Below the pieces are notes generated by a model. That model did no database searches, was not told the origin of the DNA, and saw only the letters and a program-made list of their open reading frames with translations. The translations under genes were made by a program, and so were the position numbers. A stretch of 64,000 nt of DNA, taken from the NCBI GenBank assembly GCA_022376465.1, contig JACDTU010000004.1, positions 1,860,001 to 1,924,000 of the forward strand. Direction: 5' to 3'. Position 1 is the first letter of the stretch, and each line of letters opens with the position of its first letter. Shown here one piece after another: positions 10,410 to 22,354 of this stretch. The stretch is from Cubamyces lactineus (Eukaryota > Basidiomycota > Agaricomycetes > Polyporales > Polyporaceae).

Positions 10410-12856
10410 ATGCCTCAGCAAGACGAACCTGGTCCCTACCTCCAGACTCCTCCACCCCCCGAGGTCTATGGCTACGTCCAAAACCCGGCAGACTTCACGG
10501 ACGTATCCGATAGCGAAGGGGAGGAGCAGGATATCTACCGTGGTCACCGTCCGTCTCCGCCAAGGTCGCCCTCCCCTTCTTCATCTGAGCGTTCTTCCTC
10601 CTCTTCCTCGTCCTCAAGCTCGGTCTTTGGTGGTCGACTGGGAGCCATTTCTGCAGGAGTTGAACATGCCATATCTCGCTGGGCTAGAGCATGGACTTCT
10701 TCCTCGTCGTTGTCTTCTTCGACGTCGAGTTCGGCTTCGGTGATCACCCTCACGAAGTCACAGGCGGCGCGTAGGCGGAAGCGCAGGCCGCGTAGTCTCG
10801 CCACCATCCACAATGCACGCTCTGAGCGGGAGGTAGCTGCTCGTATTCGGGCTAGGGAGGACCTCCGCAACATTCCAAGAGGCTTTGTTCTGTACACTCC
10901 CAGCTCCGAGCACACTGCAGGCAAGTCTCAGACAACCAGGCCGCAGGTACCGCAAGAACCTGTGTTCCGTACGACGTCCCTCCCGGATTTGACCACTCGC
11001 CTCAGCGCAGTGCTCAAGGATCGCGCACGGGCTCGACGTATTCGAACGGAGCCGGTCTCTCCACTGCCATCCCGCCCTTTGTCGCCGCATCAGGATTACA
11101 TGCTCTCCGACGAGAACGACGTTGCACGACCTTCCCTAAGCCTTCCGATGTCTCGACACTCTGCGAAAGGAAAGCAAAGAGCGGTGATGAACATGCACGG
11201 AAGCACGCACAGTACACCTGCAGCTTCGACGACGAAAAGCCAACTCCCCGGAAGCATGCACTCGCGGGTGCCGAAGGCATGGTGGCTGGACGTCTCCTCG
11301 CCAACCTGGGAGGACATGTGTGCGATCGGCAAGGTAAGCTAAATTGTCCGGGATACATCCAGCCAAGGATCTGTTCAAATTGTAGCGACATATAGCTTCT
11401 GCATCTTCATCCACTGACGCTGGAGGATATTTTGACACAAGACCCCCGCGAGAAGTTGGAGTTGTTTCCGAAACTCGGCTACTACTTCATCTCCTTCCGT
11501 GCCATCGAGAGTCAGAAGACCAGGGAGCGCCTGCGTAACATATTAGGCGTCGAAGATGATTATTGGAAACTGCCGGATGAGGGCGTAGTTGGTGAAGTCA
11601 ACGTATACTTAATCATCTTTCGCGAGGGTATCTGCTCGGTGGGTACCAATACCAACTGTCTCTACATCACATCGCTCACGATCTACAGTTCCACTTTGCG
11701 GATATCGCGGAGCATGTGGATAGAGTCCGAACCCGGATAATGTTGCTCGGAGAGAGTATCAACACATCGTCCGGTTAGTACCACACCACTTGTCGATGGA
11801 CATGGTGCTGACTTATTGTAGATTGGATTGCTCATGGGATCATGGACTCTATCGTTGATTCCTTCTTCCCCTTTCTCGAGGTTATTGAGAAGGAGGTGCT
11901 CGAGATTGAGCAACTAGTCTTCTCGGCTAGCGACGGAACCGGAATTCCCGCCTCGGAGAAACTGGCGTCTACTCGATCTGGATCTTCGGGATCGGATACT
12001 GTGTTGCTGTCGGACAAGGGACCAACTGCCGACTCTGACGAAAAGCACTCCTTCGTCGGTGTCGCAAACCCATCTTTGAAGTCTGCCTCGTTGAAGCCGC
12101 GATTCTCTGCTCCCACCAGTATACCCCTACTCGTCCGCGGGGCAAGACGTGCCATATGTGAAGCCATCGCATCCATACCCCGTTTCCGAGCCGTTGATAC
12201 GCATTCGTCCGATTACAACCATCCCACCACGACTATTCAGCGCATGGCTCGCACGCGACGGCTGGTTACATCTCTGACAAGATTTCTGGCTGTCAAGTCC
12301 GAGGTCGTGACGCAAGTCAAGAAACGACTGCTCACCCAGGGCGAATGGGGGCTCGGCACTGGTACTGACAACGATCTAGACGTTTTTGTTTATATGGGAG
12401 ACGTACAAGGCACGTTGTAGCGCCTTCGAGCCCTGATCCAAGTCAGCTAAACCCCTTGCAGATCATATCCTTACGCTGCAGCAGTCTCTTGCGCACTATG
12501 AACGCATGCTCAACCAGTCTCATCCCACATACCTTTCGCAGCTCAGACTCTCGGTCAGTAAAGCGAAGTCGAACAGCGACAAGGCCATTGTGAGCCTGAC
12601 TGTGATATCTCTGGGAGTGCTGTGTATTCAGACCCTCTTGAGTAAGTCCACGGCTCCTCGAATCATCGCGGGTTCTAATGCATCTGCAGGTCTGATGTCA
12701 ATGAACTGTGATGTGCCGCATGACCCTATTGGCTCCAACAAATACGATGCTTTCGCTGCCGTCATTGCCGTTGCCACGTTGATCACCATCCTCTACGGGT
12801 TGGTTGTGCGACGTTGGTGGATACACGCCAGACGTCGCCGACTGAAGATGCTTTGA
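10410..12856 (+). CDS. CorA-type Mg2+ transporter (Mnr2/Alr-like)
   Basis: Six exons (10410-11333, 11396-11638, 11689-11773, 11822-12409, 12462-12641, 12690-12856) encode about 728 residues. The long N-terminus is Ser-rich and basic. The CorA hallmarks follow: HPLTLEDI directly after the first intron (about residues 313-320), YYFISFRAI, then GDVQDHILTLQQSL.HYERML before the stalk helix. Two C-terminal membrane segments (around 12590-12640 and 12760-12815) flank the pore motif, which reads SMN rather than the usual GMN. The intron at 12410 needs a GC donor to hold the frame. Fungal relatives move Mg2+ across the vacuolar (Mnr2) or plasma (Alr1) membrane; the length and disordered N-terminus fit that eukaryotic group. 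Membrane location is inferred. Confidence 0.92.
12410..12461 (+). other. GC-AG intron in the CorA gene
   Basis: The exon ends CAAG and the intron starts GCACGT. Only this junction joins GDVQ to DHILTLQQ in the correct CorA frame. The nearby GT at 12403 puts the next exon out of frame. A CTAA branch-like site lies about 15 nt before the acceptor. Confidence 0.7.
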
Positions 12857-13942
12857 AGAATAATTGTCGACATTCGTTCCCCGGTACAATCATGGGACTT
12901 GCTTGATTATCATACTATCACCGCTTCCTAACTCGTATACCACGCCCTCACATAGCTGCATAGAATTACCTCGCTCGTGTATCGATAGTAATGGACTATA
13001 TTCAACCGTCAGCTTTCTGTGTCAAGGGATTCTCAAAGCGAGTAGTTTCCCGGTCGGGATACAGTGACTGACGCTAAGTAGGCGACTAGCTGACGCCATG
13101 ACTAAGTCAGTGTGCAGGGCGTGTGAACCAGACTCGGCCGCGTGGCTCAAGTACGGGCGCCTCGGGTTCGGTGCCGTGCACCCAGCTGTGCAGCGTACTT
13201 AGACGACTGATACTTACAACACGCGCTCGACAAGGCCCGAAAGCACACAAGCGGCCAGTTGTGTGATCGTGGTACAGCGGGAACAGAGCCTTGGTTACAA
13301 CTTACAAGACTGTCGAAGATCTCCCGGAAATCGCGGGTGTCAGTGAGTAATTGCGTGAGACCTTGTCATTCTGATTTGCAATGCTGAACTGGGGGAGCAG
13401 ACATGTTGGCATACCGTGTAGAGAGCAAATGTTGGTGCGGCACGCGTGTTCCTTGTGCTGGCTACAAAGAAGCGGTATAGCCGTTGATTGTTACCGCGCC
13501 AGAAAGCGACGTACTCATGTATAGGTCAAATGCCGTGCCGAAGTCTGCAACGGCATCTCGCCCGACGTGCGCCCTTACCTATCGTAGCTCGCACGCGGCC
13601 CAAGCTAACTGATGTTTGCTGAAGGGTGTAAACCCTTCTATATGCTGTTCGTTAAGTTACGCAGTGCAATTTGTGGAGTCTGCAGTCTCCCTATAGTTAC
13701 CCGAGTGATAACGAACACCGCGGATGGCACGCAGAACGCAAGGTGAGTCTATGAAGGCAGGGCGTGCCGTCTTTGACGAGGGCGCTCGTCGGAGCTTCTT
13801 GCCAGGGAAGCCCATTCCTACCGATACTTAGCTGCCGTTCGCCATGTTACACACCCACGTAACCTATCCATATACCCAATCCTCTGCTCATCGTCGTCGC
13901 TCTTTCTAGTGCCCTTCGTTATTTTCTACTGCTATTGCCTAC
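12857..13942. other. Intergenic, 1.09 kb, no gene seen
   Basis: The stretch separates the CorA gene from the Kre6-like gene. I see no supported coding region or RNA gene. A small perfect 7-bp hairpin (13621-13638) and a CT-rich leader just before 13943 are the only structures noted. Confidence 0.6.
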
Positions 13943-16358
13943 ATGTCACCGACATCCCCCACAATTCGACATCGGCACTACCAGTCTGTGACCGCGTCGG
14001 ACTCGAGCGCCGACCTTCTCAGCCCCCACGGCCCTCATTCCCCCCAGGCTCCTTACCGTCAAACTCCAAGGTTGTCTACATATTCCGCTGGCTCCACTGT
14101 AGGTACCTACATGTCTCATGTCTCCAGTGGCTGACGGACGATCGACCCTACAGAACAGCAGCGTGGTCCCCGCATCGATCTCCGACAAGGCAAGGAAAAT
14201 CATCACTCGCTGCTGACCCTGAATTTCACGGTGATTTCCTAGTATGTGCTGCCCCTGGACCCTGCGGCGATGTTTGGAGGCCTCTTGACCGACGGCCCCG
14301 AGCCCGACGATGGTCTGCACAATCCCGATCCTGCCAGGGACCGTAAGGTCGACAAGGGCGGACACATCTTCTCCGGCCGCGGCCTCGTCAACCTGGGGTG
14401 CCTTCTGATCCTCTTCTGCGGGATGCTCGCGCTTTTGTGAGTTGACGCTACCATATAAAATATCACCAGAGGCCCCCTTCATGTCCTGTCGACTCACATA
14501 GTGCCGGGTACCCTATTGCTGTCTATTTCACAAAATCCAAACCGTCAAACTTAGGTGGATTCAACTTAGGCGGCATCAACGCCACTGGGCAGGTCCCTCA
14601 CATCCCCGGAAATTTTGGGCTCATAGATGCCGCAACCCCCGACGAAGCCCGGACGAAGGCTGACTGGGTCAGCGGCCACACGTGGCAGCTCGTCTTTAGC
14701 GACGAGTTCAACACCGATGGACGGACCTTCTATCCAGGCGACGACCCCTACTGGGAAGCAGTCAACCTGCACTACTGGCAGACCGACAACAAGGAGTGGT
14801 ACGACCCGCGGGCCATCACGACGCGCAATGGTTCGCTGGAGATCACCCTCTCGAAGGAGCCGAACCACGGCCTCGACTACACCGGTGGAATGATGTCGAC
14901 ATGGAACAAGTTCTGCTTCACGGGTGGGCTGGTGGAAGCCAAGGTCATGCTACCAGGGTTCAACAACGTCCACGGCCTTTGGCCTGCTGTCTGGGCGATG
15001 GGTAACCTGGGTCGTGCCGGTTATGGTGCTTCGTTGGACGGCATGGTACGTCTCGCTTACCGTTGCATCTCGGTCCATCGGATCTTATTCCTCGCCTGGC
15101 CACTAGTGGCCCTACACCTACGACTCCTGCGACGTCGGCACCGCACCCAACCAGACCATCAACAACCTCCCTTACGATGCAACCGTTAACGGTGATCCAG
15201 GTAATGGCGGTGTGCTCTCTTTCCTCCCTGGCCAGCGACTCTCCCGCTGCACTTGCCCCGGAGAATCTCATCCTGGACCCGTCCACTCGAACGGCGACTA
15301 CGTCGGTCGGTCGGCTCCCGAGATAGACATGTTCGAGGCGCAGGTGAGAAGCCTCGATGCACGGTCTGATATATCCTTGACACCGGACGTGTGCTGCCAC
15401 AGGTCGGCGTAGATGGTATTCCTGGCGTCATGGGCGCGGTCTCGCAGTCTGGCCAGTGGGGCGTAAGTTAGACTCTCACTCTTGCCGAACACGTCGCCGA
15501 CGCCACAACCTATTCTACAGCCGTTCAACTTCAACTACACCTGGTTCGACACTGCGGATAACCTCATCATTCCCAACAGCACTATTAGCCGTCTGAACAC
15601 TTACCGCGGCGGTGTCTACCAACAGGCTACGTCCGTGGTCACCATTACCGGTGAGTACAAGCCTCCATCAGCTCCATTCGCCGCCTGAGCCTATATGGAT
15701 TCCCCTGCGTTACACAGACCAAGAAGCCTACGAATTCAGCGGTGGGAAATATACGACGTATGGGTTCCAGTATAAGCCAGGGTTCGAAGGCGCAGTAAGC
15801 ATCCTCCACTATTTGCGCGTTCCCGCCGAGCCGTCTGAACAACAATGGCCCCTAGTACATGGCTTGGATCGCCGACAATCAGCTCGCGTGGGTCTTGCAT
15901 CAAGAGGGCATGGCAGCTGACACTCGTGTAGAGATCGGGCCCCGCCCCGTCCCCCAGGAGCCTATGGTCAGTATTATTTCGAACGGCTGAGAGCTCTGCG
16001 CATCCTACCGGCTCCTAACGGCCTCCTCACCTAGTATTTGATCGCCAACTTGGGAATCTCCGAGAAGTTCGGGTTCGTAGACTACGACAACCTGCGGTTC
16101 CCGTCGACCATGCGGATCGACTACATCCGGGTCTACCAAGACCCGAACAACATCAATATCGGGTGCGACCCCGCCGATTTCCCGACCGCGGCATATATCA
16201 ATGAGTGCGTAATACCCTCCCCAAGCGACTTGTGTACTAATGCGTGGTATGAAACTCTCAGGTACTCCGAGGCTTACACGAACCCGAACCTCACCACCTG
16301 GGTCAACGACTACAAGCAGCCTATACCTAAGAACAGGCTTCTAACCCAGTGTGACTAG
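13943..16358 (+). CDS. KRE6: Kre6/Skn1 family beta-glucan synthesis protein (GH16)
   Basis: A type II membrane protein with about ten introns. The short cytoplasmic N-terminus is Ser/Pro-rich. A block LHNPDP.RDRK and GLVNLGCLL lead into one membrane segment, LILFCGMLALFAGYPIAVY (split by the intron after 14436). The lumenal GH16-like domain carries LVFSDEFNTDGRTF, the DDPYWEAVNLHYW motif, GLWPAVWAMGNLGRAGYGAS, SAPEIDMFEAQV (ExDxxE catalytic signature near 15316) and DYIRVYQD near the C-terminus. Yeast Kre6 and Skn1 act in the secretory pathway in beta-1,6-glucan assembly. The stop is TAG at 16356. The junction between 14100 and 14245 is not resolved: a short second exon or a non-canonical splice is needed to reach YVLPLDPAAMFGG. 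Confidence 0.93.
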
Positions 16359-17014
16359 CTATAGCAGGACACACCTATTGTGCATTCCTTTGTTTCACTC
16401 CTTAGCGTTCGATATACGACAATGCAGTTCGCTTTCGTTGCTCTGTCCTTGTGAGCTCCCACTACTAGCCATCGGGGTCGCTCGCTTGATTGAGTGACAT
16501 CGAGTAACGCCGCAGTTTGAAGTATCGCGGTAGCGATGTTATCCTGTAGCCTTGACGATCTGACGATGACGGAAGATATGTGAAGACCCTGGTATTGAGT
16601 GGTGATATGGCATACTACGGTAACTTCATCGACTCTAGACATGCCTACACATGCTACGACATCATAACAAATATGTACAAGAAAGCAAACTCCAGACGAC
16701 TATGCTACATATGTTACAGCGAATGAAAGCCGGGGAGGGGGCCCGGAAGTATAATACGGGAGGCCGCGGGTATTTCAAATCATCGGCACAAACATCTGCA
16801 GCGGCCTCCCAATAGATACCGTGAAGCATCATGATCGAGGAGGGCATGCACAGTCGTACATATTGAAATATCTTAGACGGACGGGCATAGCGCGTGAATC
16901 GTCAATGAACTGTTCGCGCATCATGAGGACTCGTGAAGATCCCGTTTCTTGTCGCAGAGCGCGACGACCCGCCTGGACTCCTCCAGGGCGGCAAGCACTA
17001 TCGGTTCATTGGTA
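16359..17014. other. Convergent 3' intergenic region
   Basis: 656 nt between the stops of two converging genes. No coding region, RNA gene or repeat is supported. Confidence 0.6.
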
Positions 17015-18638
17015 TCAGACGAGAGCGCCGACATTGGGGGAGAGGTGGGACCCACCTTTGGCAACGAACTCTTGCTGCTTCTGTTCTATCTGCTCCGTGC
17101 TCGCGAGGATCTTGTTCTCTTGTGCGCGGACGGCTTGCTGATCCCGGCGCAGGTTCTCGGTCTCGATGCGGACGCGCTCTTGGGAATCTTCGACCTTCAT
17201 GCAAAGATCCCGCATCGTCTGAATTTCGCATCGATACTCGATACGCAGTTTCTCGAGTTCTTCGCCTGCTCCGGCAAAAGGACATCCTCAGCAACCCAGG
17301 ACACGCGGCGACGTGTACGGCAAGATACGTACTGAGCACTTCCGCCTCGTTCGTCGTCTTGACGTACTTGGACATTTGCTCCGTCCAGTCTCGATCCATT
17401 GCCCACGCGACGGACTTCGTTTGACTCGCGATGCTCAGCCTGCTCATGCTATCGCGCTTCTTTAGACTGCTTCGTCGGCGCACAATGGGACGGTGTTCTA
17501 GGTCTTGATCTTCTGGTCCTTCATGAATGGTAGGAAGCCCACCGAGCGGCGGAGAAGCCTTCGGGGGCGTGCTTGAGGCCGAGTCTCTGGGCGAGGGCGT
17601 ATACATTGGGACAGGGCTGGACGATACGGGGAGGTCGAGCACTTGCGGGGCAGGGGACTCTCTCTCGGAGGGATCGGACGATATGGTGGAGGGTGTTGAG
17701 GGAGCGCCGCGCGGGCGATAGGGAATGGGCAGGGGGTCCGGAGAACGTACGTTGGGACGAGCAGCGCGCTCTGCACGCGTGTGCTCAGCAGATCTACGCC
17801 CTTCGGAAGTGCGCGGCGGGGCAGGGTAGTATCCGGGAGCGCCAGGTGCGGACGCTTGCCGTGCATGCGTACGCGAGGCAGCGGGAATGCGTGTTGTCCG
17901 TGGCTCTTGCCGAGGCGGCGGCGCCGAGGGATGCATGTACGTGACGGTTTGCGCTGGGGGTGCTGGCGTACGTCTTACCACGCGTTCGGGATGCGAGCCC
18001 TTCGGAGGCGCTGGTTTGCTGGTGGAAGGAGCACGACGTACTGACGGTTGCGGGGGCCCGTACATGTGCGCCTGCGCGCTGCTTTGGGCTTGGTGTGCGA
18101 CGCACTCTCGACATTCCCTGCAGTACGGTGCTCCCGTACCCTCGGTCGCCGTCTTCACCATCTCTGGGTGCTGCATCTTGAACCAACGCTCCATCTCCTT
18201 CAACCTGAAATCCGGCGGGGCGTGGATCGTCTGGAACATGACGCGCGCGGCGGGCTTGTCCTTGGGCACGGCGGCGCGTCCGAGACGCGTACATTTGCGA
18301 ATCATGCGGTCCTTGAGGTGTCGGATCTCGACGATGCGCTCCCAATTGGCGGACCTATCCTTTGCCAGCTCTGCAGCCTCGACCTTGAGGAGGTGGCTGT
18401 AGATGGTTGCAGTGCGGGGCGGAAGGAGGACCTATAGCGCAAAAAGGACTCGATTGGAACTGAGGAAGCCGAGGAGCAAGAAACGTCGTACCCGCAGCTC
18501 GTTGGGGGTATCTGTGCATTGGATGTAACGCCAGCCAGTCTTGTTGCCGGCCTCCGGAACCTCCAGCTGTCCCCGGACTGGGCTCTGCTGGTAGTAGTTG
18601 AGCCGTGGAGCGGGGTGCCTAGGAGCGGTGGCAGACAT
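17015..18638 (-). CDS. Unknown fungal protein with Pro/Arg-rich middle and coiled-coil end
   Basis: Three exons (18492-18638, 17333-18431, 17015-17265, read on the minus strand) join in phase to about 498 residues. I do not recognise the family. The first ~110 residues look folded: TGWRYIQCTDTPNELR, then HLLKVEAAELAKDR..WERI and LKDRMIRKC. A CxxCxxC-like cluster (YCRECREC) lies near 18120. The middle is long, disordered and rich in Pro, Ser and Arg, and includes RRRSSLKKRDSMSRLS, a likely phosphorylation site. The C-terminal ~80 residues form a heptad-rich coiled coil (EELEKLRIEYR to QIEQKQQEF). It is plausibly a cytosolic scaffold or regulator; no function is assigned. Confidence 0.75.
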
Positions 18639-19663
18639 GGCTGGCAGAGACTGGTCGCGCTAGGCGTCGACGTTTGCAACGAGACGCGAGATATCAAGGC
18701 TCGGCGTAGAAAAGGGCGGGAAGAACAAAAGGTTGGTGGAGGGGAGAAGAGTGCCTGCGAAAATATAAGCGAGGCAGGGGAAAGATCATGGAGGGCGAGA
18801 GATTCTCGTGCGGTGATCTATCAAACGCGCTTACTGCACCTCGCCCCGCGTGTGTCTGACTCGGATGCCCCCCCTTTGCATCTAGTTCCATCGCGCATCG
18901 TCGTGAGCATGGCCAGCGATTGACGCGAGGTCGACATTGAAGGCAACTGCAGCTCAGGATAGCGCAGAACATCGCCTTCGACCAGCCCAGGCTCGTAATC
19001 CGCGCTCAGAACCACCTTCTCCCTTTCTACTTGCCTTTCCTTGACCGCCCCGGGTACATCCTCCGACGCCTTCGCCAGCTTCTGAATTCACACATCGATG
19101 CCTATCTCGCACTTCCGTCCCGGGCGTTGCTTCACGGGATTGGGACTCTCGAACAGCCCTGTGCCTAGGAGACGGATGCCACGACCAGAAAGCGGACAAT
19201 GACATGGCGGTACACAACGAGCACGGTGGCTGGCTCTGGTTGCATTGGCACGCCGCGTGTTTGTACACGACGCACCCTCGTATTTATCCTCCGTCCACAG
19301 CCGCCTCGTGCCCAGCAACGCGGCACAAACATCGCCGGCTTGTCCAGGCCAGCGAAGGCGTGCCGATGTTGATATTCTGACTTGGAAGATACGGCCTTCG
19401 GTGAGTACTTGAGTAGGGGCTGCAGCGGTGGATAGAAGCACATGTTTCGACTGGTTGCGGAAAATACCTATAAAGGGTAATTCGCGTGTCCGGCAAAGGC
19501 CAGACCGGAATTCCCACCGAGGGGTTGGACCACTTGCCCCGCGTCTCGTCTTCCGCTCGACTCTCTCCCGTCTCGCCATCTCGTTCCTCTCTCGACCCTT
19601 GCGGGTCGGCCTCCGACCCATCTTTCCGGTGACCTTGTCTCTGCTTTCTGTCTTTACCTTTCA
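18639..19663. other. Divergent promoter region with TATA box at 19469
   Basis: 1.03 kb between the starts of the minus-strand orphan and plus-strand PEX16. TATAAA at 19469-19474 is about 195 nt before the PEX16 ATG and is followed by a CT-rich leader, as usual in fungi. No gene is supported inside. Confidence 0.55.
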
Positions 19664-21034
19664 ATGTCGTCAGCTTTGGCTCGGTATGAATCATTCCTGG
19701 TCGCCCATGTCTCTACCATCTCCAGCCTCGAGTCCTCCTTGAGGTCCATTACGTGGATTCTTCCGGGAAGGTTCAAGGATGCCGAACTCGCCTCAGAAGC
19801 TCGTTAGTGAACCGTTATTGCACCGGTTTAACCACTTGTTGATTACAGCTGTACTTAGTTTCGGCAATCTTGAATGTCATGAGCATGTACCATGATACGC
19901 TTCTCGCCAGAGTGGCCCAGACAGACCCCAAGTACAAGCCGTTAATTCCTTCGTCCGCGCATACTCGATACACCAGAGCATGGTGTGCGAGAGATGCGCG
20001 ATACAAATGGGCCGCACGGGCTCTTGAACTCATCCGATTCACCGAATTGCTCGTGGAGATGGGCCTTCGCAGGAAGGTCTCGCGCAAGACTCGCTGGAGG
20101 GGCATAGTCTTGCTCGAAATTATCAAGTGCGTATTACCGTCGCGCGAATATGTGACATGACCAGACCATTTGTTAGAGCGCTCCTCCGGCTTGTTCTGCT
20201 CCGTATCACGCGACGTCCATTGATATCGCCCCCGATACCTGAGCGCGAGTTCGATCCAGAGAACATCCCAGCGGGTTCAGACACCTCTTCGCCTACATTA
20301 GCCCCCTCTTCTCCTCCTTCCTCTTTACCTTCGACTCCAGACCATCTCAAGAACAATCATGTTCCACTACCTCCTCATCCACTCTTGACGCCCCCTCCCC
20401 CCGCGCATTCTCCAATCCCCGTGGAAGAATTCCTCCTTCCGAAGGCTCTGACCACTGCGTCCGTGAAGGCTCCGACTTCTCTTGTCAAACCCCTCGCGAG
20501 CCCTAAGGAATGGCTGTCAGAGGTCATCTACCATATCCGACCCCTCGTATACGGTATATGCTGCAGTATAGGCCATCCACGATCTGCTACTGAAACCCTC
20601 CTCCAGCTATCATGTTGTCCTCCGGCCGGAAAGACAACAAACCGCTGATGACAGCGCTTGCCATGGAGCTTCTCGCGCTCAATCTCCGCCGCGTTCCTTC
20701 CCAATCCTCCGCGCTAGAGCGTTCTGAGTACGCTCGCAGGGACCGCGACATTCTGTGGTACTTGCTGAGAGGCTCCATCTGGGACACCTGGACAAGGTAT
20801 GTATGCAGGTACGTGACACAAATACTTCTACTAAACTGCCTTTTGCAGGCCGAAATTGGAGGGCTTCGCAAACAGGACTGCCCACACCCCGCTGATTGGT
20901 GTCTTTGGTGCATTGCTGAAGGATTGGATACCGCTCATCGACGAGTATTATTATTGTGCGTGGTTCAATTCGCATTCGTAGATCTCGCCCCTATTAACGA
21001 ATCACCTTCAACGTGCATAGATACTGCTCCTTAG
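19664..21034 (+). CDS. PEX16: Peroxin-16
   Basis: Six exons (19664-19802, 19859-20126, 20177-20553, 20607-20796, 20849-20955, 21021-21034) encode about 364 residues. The start MSSALARYESFLVAHVSTISSLESSLRS, the GRFKDAELASEAL block, LNVMSMYHDTLL and the C-terminal ALERSEYARRDRDILWYLLRGSIW.TWTRPKLE match fungal PEX16. The protein ends EYYYYTAP, with the last 14 nt as a separate exon. A Ser/Pro-rich insert of about 80 residues (20260-20460) interrupts the middle. PEX16 is a membrane peroxin that recruits Pex3 and peroxisomal membrane proteins at the ER or peroxisome. Confidence 0.95.
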
Positions 21035-21397
21035 TTTCAGGGTTCATGCGACCGGATATCCCTCGTCTTGTTTCCGTACGGATATATACGTGTACTATCT
21101 CGATAAATGTTGCAGGTCATGCTACACTGACCGATGATCTTTTCTTCGAGGCCGTCACTGACCCAATACATGTTTTGAAATCCGGGCATCTAGTCTCGCT
21201 AATCAACGTGGGCCTAGTATTCGCGAACCAACGGATCGCGGGTAGGATCGCTGAAGCTCACATGTGCTCAATTAACTTCGATAGAATGTCCAGTTCCCCA
21301 GCCCACCGCTTCCCGTACTGATTAATAGGTATTCGCGGGCCGCTGCAGGCCATATGACCTCATCGTTCGGAATCACCATTCATCGATAAAGCCAAGC
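21035..21397. other. Intergenic PEX16 / cupin
   Basis: 363 nt between co-directional genes. No gene, repeat or clear TATA box is seen. Confidence 0.55.
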
Positions 21398-22241
21398 ATG
21401 GATTCACAAGCGGAGCCCTCTTCCATCCCGGCCTCTTCCCAGACCAACCTTGGCAAAACACTCTCGCAGATGGCTTCTGACATGCCCACGGAGGCGCGTC
21501 CCGGCGTGCGGCGCGTCGTCACCGGCCACCGCGCTGCGGATGGTGTCGCCGTCGTGACGAGCGACCGTACGATGCCTTCCTACGAGGTGCGTACTTGGGA
21601 AACCTCTGGGTGTCTAATGCCGAGATGACACCACACCGGATAGGCCGGAGCAGGATTTCCTGGGCTGAGAGTCGGTCCGCTGTGGGCGACGACTTCGTTG
21701 CCAGCGAATGACAACAATGACGAGTAACTTAGCTTCGCTTGTACCTCACGCGAAGAGAGTGTTCACGGAGCTGTCAGCACGGACGGCGCTGTACGTGCGG
21801 TGAACGGAGACCTGGGCATCGTGATGCGGTCAGGGGTGAATTTCCAGTATACGGATATCGCGCCTGGCGCAACTGCTGCAGCGGTGGGTGTATGGCGTGC
21901 ACAGAACTAGCAAGATGACTCAGTTACACCTTTCTTTTGTAGCATAGGACCTCTTCGCTGGATCATAACATTCTCAGTGAGTGAAGCGAGGCTCATTCAT
22001 GGACAGACGTTCAACGCATCGGTATCGCGCCGGTATGATAGTCAACGGCAAGCTCATCCTGATTATGGAGGACGGCTCTGAGACTCTCCTCGACCAACCG
22101 GGTGACATTGTCGTCCAGCGAGGCACGATCCACAGCTGGAGGAATCCGGGTCCCGAGTGGGCACGCTGGCTTACGGTCGTCATCGACGCGAAACCTGCCG
22201 TTGTGGATGGGAAGGCCCTGAAACCCGAAGTGAGGTTTTGA
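21398..22241 (+). CDS. Small cupin-domain protein
   Basis: Five exons (21398-21590, 21654-21723, 21778-21883, 21943-21976, 22042-22241) give about 200 residues. The C-terminal half is one RmlC-like cupin barrel: IAPGATAAAHRTSSLDHNILINGKLILIMEDG, then PGDIVVQRGTIHSWRNPGPEWARWL. The first cupin motif retains its His, and the second has the H.W.N pattern. Fungal relatives of this type are often annotated as cupin-2 proteins of unknown substrate. The first donor (gtactt at 21591) is weak but is the only one that keeps PGLRVGPLW in frame. It converges on the neighbouring SDR gene, 113 nt away. Confidence 0.82.
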
Positions 22242-22354
22242 GATGTGAGCAGTGTGTATGCAACTCTGCAGATCCTACGTCGTCCAAGCTAACGCCTACT
22301 TAGGTACAGTTACATGAAGTTGTTTACTGCGACTGCTGTGGCGAATATACCCAA

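Noticed and set aside
13621..13638. Perfect 7-bp hairpin
   Set aside because: Too short, without a U-tract or conserved context; expected by chance in 64 kb.
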